This document shows positions 1 through 5,400 of a stretch of 5,444 bases of DNA, piece by piece. The notes under the pieces are model-generated. The model made no database searches. It saw only the letters and a program-made list of their open reading frames with translations, and was not told the DNA's origin. A program made the position numbers and the translations under genes. Each line of letters begins with the position of its first letter. Within the stretch, counting starts at the first letter, position 1. The stretch is from contig CAYMOV010000166.1 in assembly GCA_964392085.1 (NCBI GenBank), positions 1 to 5,444 of the forward strand, in the 5' to 3' direction. This DNA is from CAYMOV01 sp964392085 (GTDB taxonomy: Bacteria; Oederibacteriota; Muellerivitia; Muellerivitales; Muellerivitaceae).

Positions 1-1
1 C

Positions 2-169
2 CATTACGCCAGCCTCGCCGCGGCCAAGGCCGCCATCGGCAAGTCCATCAAGGCCGCCAGCGAGGGGGTTTATAACCGGTTCAAGCGGGAATTGACCGTG
101 GAGAACGGCAAGCTCGACACCCCGGAGAACTACAGGAAAACCCAGGCCCAATGCGGCCACTGGAAGTAA
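2..169 (+). CDS. C-terminal end of an unrecognised protein (5' part outside window)
   Basis: An open frame runs from the left edge to a TAA at 167-169 and gives 55 residues. The fragment begins HYASLAAAKAAIGKSIKAAS and ends AQCGHWK. It is alanine- and lysine-rich at first, which fits an amphipathic helix, and then becomes polar, with one cysteine. No transmembrane segment or known motif is visible, and I do not recognise the family. It is accepted as a real gene end because codon third positions are strongly G/C, the frame stays open to the edge, and a strong plus-strand intrinsic terminator follows 15 bases after the stop. It converges with the permease gene. Its function cannot be judged from this fragment. 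Confidence 0.6.
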   Translation, partial: HYASLAAAKAAIGKSIKAASEGVYNRFKRELTVENGKLDTPENYRKTQAQCGHWK

Positions 170-184
170 ACGGCCTCGAATCCT

Positions 185-220
185 GGCCCGGGACGGAAAC
201 GTCCCGGGCCTTTTTGTTTG
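185..220 (+). terminator. Rho-independent terminator of the left-edge gene
   Basis: A perfect 10-bp GC-rich stem (GGCCCGGGAC at 185-194, GTCCCGGGCC at 201-210) encloses a six-base loop, GGAAAC. TTTTTGTTTG follows immediately (211-220). This is a textbook intrinsic terminator for plus-strand transcription from the gene ending at 169. Read on the minus strand the hairpin has no following U tract, so it should not terminate permease transcription efficiently by this mechanism. Confidence 0.93.
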
Positions 221-242
221 GGTGCCGCGGTTAAAAGGCGGT

Positions 243-1793
243 TCAGCGTTTGACGGAGGGGGTCCGGTAAGAAAGGGCGAAAAACACCAGGGCCACCATC
301 AGGTAGGCCGTGGCGAAAGTCGGGGCCGCTCCAAACCCGATTACGTTCTCCTCGCCCGCGGCCGTGAGGTGGAAGGCGTGTAGGATGCCGAAATAGGAAA
401 GGACCGACGCGGCCAACATCCAGACCGCGGCTTTCCGCAACTGCTTCTCGATCATGAAGACCACCACCGCGGCGTAGATCATGGCGGTCAGGAGGAACCC
501 CTGGGAAAGGGCGATGAGTCCGTTGACGTAAAGCTCGTTGCCAAACTTGGGGGCGGCTTCCAGCAGGTTCGATCCTCCGACTCGTAGGGCGGTCTTGACC
601 AGCAGCAGGGCCCAGGCCGCGAAGGACGGGATGAACCCCACGGCCACCGCCAACGCGTGGGACTTGGGGACCTCCTGGAACGATTGGGCCGTGATGATGA
701 TGGCCACCCAGAGCAGGATGCCGAGGGACGCCTCCAGGGGCACCCACTTGAGGACCCAGGCGAGGCCCCCGGTCAGGCACAACAGGGAAATGACCGCTCC
801 GTTAAGGGCTGAGTAGCCCGAGCGGGCCCCCATGGCCTTCCAGCCGGGATGACCGATGTAGATGGTGGTGGGGAAGGCGCTGCCGAAGAACGCCGCCGCC
901 AGGGTGGCCAGGCCGTTGTAAAGGAGGGACGGCTTCGTCTCATAACGGTCCCCCGCGGCCTCCGCACTCTCCAGGTTCTGGAGGGATCCCACCACATTGA
1001 ACAATCCCATGGGAAATATGACCGCCAAGTATTTCCACCCCCGGGGGTCCGACCAAAGGGCGAACAAATCCGCCGGGACCGGCACCGGCCAGTGGAGAGA
1101 AAAGGACGCCGGATCGGGGGACGGCGTGAAGACGTGGAGCCCCAGGCCGTTGAGGCCCCAGGCCAGGGCCACACCGACCAGCACCGCCACGAACCCGCCC
1201 GGGAGCCCCCAGGGCCATCGGTATTTCGAGGCGTAGGACAAGAGGATCAGGAACATCGGCAGGATCGCCACCAGGGGGTTCGAGAACATCTGGAAGACGA
1301 AGGGCATGGCGATGAGGGTGATGGCGATGCCGGAGAGGGCGGACAGGAGGGCCGCGCGGGGCGTGTTGCGGCGAAGCCAGTCACCCCCCCAGGCCCCGCC
1401 GATTTCCATGAGCCCCGAGAGAAGGCAGGCAAAGAGACCCACGCGCCAGGTCAGGATCGGGTCTTTCGTCTCCTGGTAGACAGGCCCCATGATGAGGAAG
1501 ATGAAGGCGAACAACGACGGGGTGTTGATGCCGTAGGGAAGGGCGGTGACGTCGGTCCGCCCGGTTTTCTTGGCCAGTTGGCGGGCCTGCCAGGTATAGA
1601 ACAGGTTGCCCACGAGGATGGAGAGGCCGGCCCCGGGCAGGATGCGGCCCAGCACCAGGCTGTCCGGCAGGCCGCAGACGTATTTGCAGAGGGTGCCGAT
1701 GAGCATGAGCTGGAGAAGGTTGTCGATGAAGAGGCCGAAGAATCCGTCGAGGTCGCCCTGGGTGAACCAGGGAATAGTCGGGGTCTGTTTCAT
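243..1793 (-). CDS. NCS2-superfamily nucleobase permease (AzgA-like), substrate unknown
   Basis: This is a 516-residue polytopic inner-membrane protein, probably a proton-coupled importer of a purine or pyrimidine base. About 12 or more hydrophobic segments span the chain. Family-like landmarks are LPYGINTPS at residues 85-93, the segment FPMGLFNVVGSLQNLESAEA at about 260-279 with acidic residues in the likely substrate helix, and FFGSAFPTTIYIGHPGW with MGARSGYSALNGA at about 302-333. That last part resembles the TTYIESAAG/GGRTGLTA region of AzgA-type transporters. The NAT-branch signature of UraA/UapA is not seen. The start is the ATG at 1793, giving MKQTPTIPWF. The open frame extends further upstream to 2081, but that stretch is antisense shadow over the PIN gene in another frame. 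No Shine-Dalgarno sequence precedes the ATG. Hypoxanthine, adenine, guanine, xanthine and uracil are all possible substrates. The family call is firm; the substrate is not. Confidence 0.9.
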   Translation of the reverse strand: MKQTPTIPWFTQGDLDGFFGLFIDNLLQLMLIGTLCKYVCGLPDSLVLGRILPGAGLSILVGNLFYTWQARQLAKKTGRTDVTALPYGINTPSLFAFIFLIMGPVYQETKDPILTWRVGLFACLLSGLMEIGGAWGGDWLRRNTPRAALLSALSGIAITLIAMPFVFQMFSNPLVAILPMFLILLSYASKYRWPWGLPGGFVAVLVGVALAWGLNGLGLHVFTPSPDPASFSLHWPVPVPADLFALWSDPRGWKYLAVIFPMGLFNVVGSLQNLESAEAAGDRYETKPSLLYNGLATLAAAFFGSAFPTTIYIGHPGWKAMGARSGYSALNGAVISLLCLTGGLAWVLKWVPLEASLGILLWVAIIITAQSFQEVPKSHALAVAVGFIPSFAAWALLLVKTALRVGGSNLLEAAPKFGNELYVNGLIALSQGFLLTAMIYAAVVVFMIEKQLRKAAVWMLAASVLSYFGILHAFHLTAAGEENVIGFGAAPTFATAYLMVALVFFALSYRTPSVKR

Positions 1794-1800
1794 GGGGGAA

Positions 1801-1829
1801 AGGCTAAACGGTCGGGAAAGACAGGTCAA
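1801..1829 (-). promoter_or_regulatory. Candidate promoter of the permease gene, possibly leaderless
   Basis: On the minus strand a TTGACC box (1829-1824, five of six matches to the -35 consensus) is followed after exactly 17 bases by TAGCCT (1806-1801), which fits TANNNT. Only seven bases separate this -10 from the permease ATG, so transcription would begin at or next to the start codon. This agrees with the absence of a ribosome site. The -10 matches the standard hexamer at only three positions, so the call is tentative. Co-transcription from the toxin gene, 53 bases upstream, is also possible. Confidence 0.4.
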
Positions 1830-1846
1830 GAAAAAGAAGAGGAGCT

Positions 1847-2275
1847 TCAGCCTTGCAGATCGCCGACCCAAACGAGCTGATCTTGAAAGGGCGATTTTTT
1901 GATCATATTGAAGAATTTTCGATCGGCCGTCACCAGGGGACACTCCTCCCCAAGGGCCATGGACAGGAAAAGACAGTCGTAGACCCGGGTCCCGGTTTCC
2001 AGGGCCAGTTCCAACGCGCGCTCCGCAACGGATGGGTCGGTGGATTTGGTCAGGAGGTCCGCCTGTACACATAGCCGCCAAGCGGACTCCGCTTCCGCGC
2101 GGGATAGTATTCTCCGAACCGCATGGGACCGAAAGACATCGGCAATTTCCAACCAGAATAGGTCCGGCACCTTCAGGCGGTATTTCGGTTTGAAAAGGGT
2201 CAACGCAAGTTCGCTATGGGTTTCCGGTAGGAACCACTTCACCGCGACGCTGGTGTCGACGACGTAGGGGATCAA
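1847..2275 (-). CDS. vapC: VapC/FitB-type PIN-domain toxin (ribonuclease)
   Basis: This 142-residue protein is a complete PIN domain, the fold of Mg2+-dependent single-strand RNases that act as type II toxins. The acidic catalytic set is present: D7 in VVDTSVAVKWF, E43 in WLEIADVF, D100 in RVYDCLFLSMA and D118 in LVTADRKFF. The length is normal for VapC/FitB. The start is TTG at 2275, which overlaps the antitoxin stop in the four bases TTGA, so its translation is probably coupled to that of the antitoxin. No better start lies between it and the first catalytic aspartate. Known VapC toxins cut tRNA or rRNA and are held inactive by the partner antitoxin. The actual target here cannot be read from sequence. 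The permease follows 53 bases downstream. Confidence 0.92.
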   Translation of the reverse strand: MIPYVVDTSVAVKWFLPETHSELALTLFKPKYRLKVPDLFWLEIADVFRSHAVRRILSRAEAESAWRLCVQADLLTKSTDPSVAERALELALETGTRVYDCLFLSMALGEECPLVTADRKFFNMIKKSPFQDQLVWVGDLQG

Positions 2276-2505
2276 TGGTTTCTGGATTTCCGTATGATTT
2301 TCGCGCTATCGGGGAATTTTCGGCCCTTCAAGCCATTGCGGAATTCATCGACGGACTTTCGAAATTCCTTCATGGAGGCGACCTGAGCCGACCGTTCAAG
2401 GATGGCTTTTACTTCCATCTGGAGGGAACGCCCGTCGGATTGGGCGCGCTTTTTCAGGCGGTCCACCAAGGCTTTATCTAAGTTGCGGACGAGTATCTGA
2501 GCCGT
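2272..2505 (-). CDS. FitA/VapB-type ribbon-helix-helix antitoxin
   Basis: Starting at codon ACG (2505), the frame gives 77 residues, the usual size for this family. The start reads (M)AQILVRNLDKALVDRL: a DNA-binding beta strand AQILVRNL, helix 1 around DKALVDRLKKRAQSDG and helix 2 around SLQMEVKAILERSA, with the conserved GRS turn. The charged C-terminal tail (about residues 45-77) would bind and block the PIN toxin. The only canonical start in this frame is ATG at 2571. That start would add 22 residues not typical of the family, lacks a ribosome site, and would put the apparent promoter and operator inside the gene. ACG at 2505 has AAGGGG six bases upstream. Either ACG is used as a rare start, or the original ATG has mutated, or the longer form is made. 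Family identity is secure; the start is not. Confidence 0.85.
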   Translation of the reverse strand, partial: TAQILVRNLDKALVDRLKKRAQSDGRSLQMEVKAILERSAQVASMKEFRKSVDEFRNGLKGRKFPDSAKIIRKSRNH

Positions 2506-2525
2506 GGCTTTCCCCTTGGGTTCGG

Positions 2526-2544
2526 TGATAGCAATATGATAGCA
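2526..2544. promoter_or_regulatory. Direct-repeat operator of the toxin-antitoxin pair
   Basis: Two exact copies of TGATAGCA (2526-2533 and 2537-2544) are separated by ATA, a period of 11 bases or one helical turn. They cover the -10 box and the expected transcription start of the antitoxin promoter. Ribbon-helix-helix antitoxins bind pairs of short repeats in their own promoters, so this is the likely site of autorepression. Assigning the binding protein is inference. Confidence 0.6.
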
Positions 2545-2564
2545 CTTTGTGGGTAGCCCACCAA
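2536..2564 (-). promoter_or_regulatory. Candidate promoter of the antitoxin-toxin operon
   Basis: On the minus strand, TATCAT (2541-2536) matches the -10 consensus at five of six positions. A weak -35, TTGGTG (2564-2559), lies 17 bases upstream. The predicted start of transcription, near 2529, leaves a leader of about 25 bases containing AAGGGG before the ACG codon at 2505. The close fit of promoter, operator, ribosome site and family N-terminus is the main reason to prefer the short antitoxin. Confidence 0.5.
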
Positions 2565-2566
2565 AG
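2545..2566. repeat. Inverted repeat over the -35 and spacer of the antitoxin promoter
   Basis: On the plus strand, CTTT-GTGGG (2545-2553) and CCCAC-C-AAAG (2557-2566) form a near-perfect inverted repeat around TAG, with one unpaired C. It directly adjoins the TGATAGCA repeats. It could be a second operator, or a hairpin in read-through RNA from the NHL gene that ends at 2595. No U tract follows on either strand, so it is not called a terminator. Confidence 0.45.
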
Positions 2567-2594
2567 GGCATGAATGGGGTCAGTCGTCTGATTT

Positions 2595-4643
2595 TTAGGG
2601 TTTCGGGGGGTCCATGGGGTTGAAGGCGATCGCCAACGATTCGGTGCCTCCCGGGGACACCTGGACGGGAAGGGTGAGGGACCCCTGGTAGAAATAACAG
2701 AGGGCGACCTTTCCCTCGGAGCAGTAATAAAGGGTCAGGTGGGCGGTGAGATCGGTATTGCCCGGGTGAAGCCCCAGGGGAACCTGGATCAAGGTGGACT
2801 TCACCGCTACGGCCTCCTTCGGGACCGAGGCGACCGCCTGGTTCCCGGACTCCAAGTTGATCACGGAGAAAGCCTGGGGGTTGATCTCCATCCCTGCGGG
2901 AAGGGTGATCTTGATTTTGACCTGTCCCGCGCCGGGAGCGGCTGTCATCTCCGGCAACGCGGGAACCTTGGGTCGGGATACGGCCGCGGAAACGGAATGG
3001 GTGAGTTTATCCAAACCCTTCAACTGGAGCGTGGTGACCCGCGAAGTAGCCGGGTCCACGACCCGTAGGACGTGGTTGTTGGTGTCGACGATATACCAAC
3101 GGTCCCAACCAAAAGCCAAGCCGCAGGGTTCATCGAACATGGCGCCGGGCCCAACCCCATCGGCCCAACCGGCCTTCGCGGTCCCCAACCAATTCGTGAC
3201 CTTGCGGGCTTTCGGGTCGAGCACCTTGATCTTGTTGTTGTAGGTGTCGGCGATGAAGAGCTTCCCGCCGTGGAGGGAGAGCCCGATCGGGTGCTGGAGC
3301 CGGACCGTCCCCCTTTCCCCATCCACATCGCCAAAGTCGAAGAGGCCGCTTCCCACCAAGGTGTCCACGCGGCCCGCGGGGTCCAGGTCGGCCATCCGGA
3401 CGGAACTGGACTCGCTGTCGGCGAAGTAAAGCTTGTGTCCGTCGGTCACGATGCCCGAGGTCTGGGCCAGGGCCGCGTCCGGCAAAAAACCGTCGGTCAA
3501 ACCTTCCCGGCCGCTTCCCGCGAAGACCCCAACCCGGTCGGTCGCGAGGTCGAGCTTCCAGATCTGGTGCGCTCCCGCCATGGCGATGTAAAGCGAATCC
3601 CCGGCTTTCACCATGTCCCAGGGGCTGTTGAGAGCGGTGGTTTTGCCGGGACCCCCTGCGTCCCGGGTTTGGGCTTGGTGACCGGTCCCGGCGAGGGTCT
3701 CCACCTTCCGGGACGATAGGTCCACTTGGCGAATCGCGTGGTTCTCGGTGTCCGCAACGTACAATTTGTCCCGCTCGGTGTCATAGGCCAGGCCCTGGGG
3801 ATGGAAGAAGGCCGCGGTCTTGTAGGTCCCATCCAGGAAACCAGGCGTTCCTCGGCCAATGACCTCCAACACGGCACCCCCGGGTGATAGCACCAAGATT
3901 CGGTCGTGGTTCGAGTCCGACAGGAAGAGGCGGCGGCCCTTCTCGTCCACCGCGACCTTTCCCGGGTAGGACAAAAGCGAGCGGGGCTTCTGGCTGTGCT
4001 CGGGCCTAAGGAAGGGGAGGGGCTGGGGATCCAGGACCTTTTCGCGGTTGTAAGCGGCGACCATCTCGCCGATTAGGGGATTGAGGGATTCGTAAACCCC
4101 TTCGCCGGACGTGATCCCCACAATCCGTCCGGTCGGGTCCAGGAGCGCGAAGGAAGGCCAACCCTGGATGCCGTAGGCGTTCCACAGCTTGAAGTTCGAG
4201 TCGTTGATCACAGGATGCCCGACCCCATATCGGAGCACGGCGTTCCGTATGTTTGGGGTGTCCTTTTCCCCCGTGAATTTCGCGGAATGAACCCCCACCA
4301 CCACTAGGCTGTCGGGGTATTGGGCCTCCAGCTTTTTTAAATCCGGGATGACGTGCATGCAATTGATGCAGCAGAAGGTCCAAAAGTCCAACAGGACCAC
4401 CTTGCCCTTGAGGTCCTTCAGGGTCAGGGGACGCGAGACGTTGAGCCAATCGGCGCCGAGGGGAAACTCAGGGGCGCGGGTCTCGCCGCGTAAACGGGAG
4501 GGGTTCGCCGGGTCGGCGGAAAGCCAATCCGATTCCTGGGAGGGCCCCGGATGCTTCACGCGACTCGATTGGGCCCGGGCCCACCAGGAGGCGCCGAAGG
4601 CCGCCAGGATCAAGATGAGGATGAGGCGACGTTGGAGGGTCAA
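2595..4643 (-). CDS. Membrane-anchored or secreted thioredoxin-fold/NHL-propeller protein (NHLRC2-like)
   Basis: Started at TTG 4643, the protein has 682 residues. It opens with an n-region TLQRR and a hydrophobic stretch (about residues 6-21, LILILILAAFGASWW), so it is exported or anchored with the bulk outside the cytoplasm. Residues about 60-210 form a TlpA/thioredoxin-like domain with FWTFCCINC (cysteines 91, 92, 95), HSAKF and the cis-proline in GWP (163). Six NHL blades follow, starting near residues 227, 281, 340, 395, 451 and 505; several contain ADTENHAIR- or ADTYNNKIK-type motifs. A C-terminal beta domain (about 561-668) has cysteines 641 and 649. This order matches NHLRC2 and its bacterial relatives, whose biochemical role is not settled. 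TTG 4643 is preferred over TTG 4754 because GGAG lies seven bases upstream, a promoter precedes it, and the signal sequence becomes N-terminal. It is a single gene upstream of the toxin-antitoxin pair. Confidence 0.9.
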   Translation of the reverse strand: MTLQRRLILILILAAFGASWWARAQSSRVKHPGPSQESDWLSADPANPSRLRGETRAPEFPLGADWLNVSRPLTLKDLKGKVVLLDFWTFCCINCMHVIPDLKKLEAQYPDSLVVVGVHSAKFTGEKDTPNIRNAVLRYGVGHPVINDSNFKLWNAYGIQGWPSFALLDPTGRIVGITSGEGVYESLNPLIGEMVAAYNREKVLDPQPLPFLRPEHSQKPRSLLSYPGKVAVDEKGRRLFLSDSNHDRILVLSPGGAVLEVIGRGTPGFLDGTYKTAAFFHPQGLAYDTERDKLYVADTENHAIRQVDLSSRKVETLAGTGHQAQTRDAGGPGKTTALNSPWDMVKAGDSLYIAMAGAHQIWKLDLATDRVGVFAGSGREGLTDGFLPDAALAQTSGIVTDGHKLYFADSESSSVRMADLDPAGRVDTLVGSGLFDFGDVDGERGTVRLQHPIGLSLHGGKLFIADTYNNKIKVLDPKARKVTNWLGTAKAGWADGVGPGAMFDEPCGLAFGWDRWYIVDTNNHVLRVVDPATSRVTTLQLKGLDKLTHSVSAAVSRPKVPALPEMTAAPGAGQVKIKITLPAGMEINPQAFSVINLESGNQAVASVPKEAVAVKSTLIQVPLGLHPGNTDLTAHLTLYYCSEGKVALCYFYQGSLTLPVQVSPGGTESLAIAFNPMDPPKP

Positions 4644-4664
4644 TGGGGGTCTCCGGATGGCTCC

Positions 4665-4694
4665 AGGATAGGTATGGTCGACTGGGGGTTTCAA
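4665..4694 (-). promoter_or_regulatory. Candidate promoter of the NHL/thioredoxin-fold gene
   Basis: On the minus strand, TTGAAA (4694-4689, five of six matches) and TATCCT (4670-4665, four of six) are separated by 18 bases. Transcription would start near 4658, giving a leader of about 15 bases with GGAG at 4654-4651 before TTG 4643. An isolated TATGAT further upstream (4772-4767) is an alternative -10 but has no convincing -35. Confidence 0.4.
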
Positions 4695-4776
4695 TGCGTC
4701 CAACTGCTTCCAGAACCAATACGCCTGATGGAGCCCCGTGGTTTCAGGAATCAATATGACGTCGGGATCATATAAC

Positions 4777-4843
4777 TGGCCGGAAAATGCCGATAAAAGG
4801 CCATTTTATCAAAAGGGTAGGTTTGTTTTTTATGATCGGCATT
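4777..4843. repeat. Nested, mutually exclusive inverted repeats in the non-coding region
   Basis: The stretch 4755-4920 holds no convincing gene. Within it AATGCCGAT (4786-4794) pairs perfectly with ATCGGCATT (4835-4843) across 40 bases. GATAAAA (4792-4798) pairs with TTTTATC (4804-4810) around GGCCA. TGGCC (4777-4781) pairs with GGCCA (4799-4803). The second pairing shares GAT with the first and its loop supplies the third, so they compete. A T-rich run (4821-4831) follows the short hairpin on the plus strand. The role is unknown. Confidence 0.5.
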
Positions 4844-4943
4844 CCTGGCTGGCTCATAACCCCAGCCCCTAACCCCGTGGTTCAATCATATCGAAGGGCA
4901 GGCCCCCAATCGGGGCAAACCTGGGTGGGCTCGGTGCAGGTTG

Positions 4944-4966
4944 GTCCCATTCTTTTGGAATGGGAC
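4944..4966. repeat. Hairpin of the diverged array copy
   Basis: GTCCCATTC (4944-4952) and GAATGGGAC (4958-4966) form a perfect 9-bp stem with loop TTTTG. The younger copies keep a 7-bp stem CCCATTC/GAATGGG with loop CCTTG at 5084-5102 and 5222-5240. Between the old and young copies the seven core stem pairs are unchanged, while two substitutions fall in the loop, which suggests the structure matters. No U tract follows, so it is not an intrinsic terminator. Confidence 0.6.
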
Positions 4967-5254
4967 ATCCAAACGTGGGCCTCGCCTGGTGGGCTCGGCA
5001 CGGATTGGCCGTTGCCGGATTTTACGCTTGATGGCTTTAACCACACTCGCTGTAACGTTGGAGGAGGTTCGTCATGGCCTGGCCCCATTCCCTTGGAATG
5101 GGACGGACCAAGGCGCGCCTCGCCTGGTGGGCTCGGCGCAGTCCGGCCGTTGCGGGATTTTACGCTTGATGGCTTTAACCACACTCGCTGTAACGTTGAA
5201 GGAGGTTCGTCATGGCCTGGCCCCATTCCCTTGGAATGGGACGGACCAAGGCGC

Positions 5255-5354
5255 NNNNNNNNNNNNNNNNNNNNNNNNNNNNNNNNNNNNNNNNNNNNNN
5301 NNNNNNNNNNNNNNNNNNNNNNNNNNNNNNNNNNNNNNNNNNNNNNNNNNNNNN
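5255..5354. other. Assembly gap of 100 Ns inside the repeat array
   Basis: The run of N is exactly 100 long, the conventional placeholder for a gap of unknown size. It starts inside copy B and ends exactly at the first base of the unit leader, as expected where an assembler could not resolve near-identical tandem copies. The spacing between copies B and C as written (189 bases) is not a multiple of 138 and should not be trusted. The number of hidden copies is unknown. Confidence 0.95.
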
Positions 5355-5400
5355 TTGATGGCTTTAACCACACTCGCTGTAACGTTGAAGGAGGTTCGTC

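Noticed and set aside
1831..1846. Pyrimidine-rich minus-strand run after the toxin stop as a terminator tail
   Set aside because: No stable hairpin precedes the T-rich stretch. GGCTGAAGCTCC does not fold into a convincing stem.
849..1880. 343-residue plus-strand frame opposite the permease
   Set aside because: Charged, low-complexity translation with no domain, exactly antisense to a clear membrane protein. It is a high-GC shadow.
1794..2081. 96-residue N-terminal extension of the permease frame
   Set aside because: It overlaps the PIN toxin on the same strand in another frame. The family-like sequence begins at MKQTPTIPWF, and the extension has no membrane or family features.
2572..2597. 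AATGGGGTCAG followed by TCTGATTTTTA, reminiscent of termini seen near REP-associated transposases
   Set aside because: It is a single short match by eye, with no partner end and no transposase in the window. That is not enough to call a mobile element.
4644..4754. 37-residue N-terminal extension of the NHL protein from TTG 4754
   Set aside because: It has no ribosome site, would put the signal sequence internal, and contains the candidate promoter. It is kept only as a less likely alternative.
4882..5373. Minus-strand open frame through the array (SHSKGMGPGHDEPP repeats)
   Set aside because: It is the complement of the same repeat, crosses the gap, and has low-complexity Pro/Ser/Gly composition without a plausible start region.
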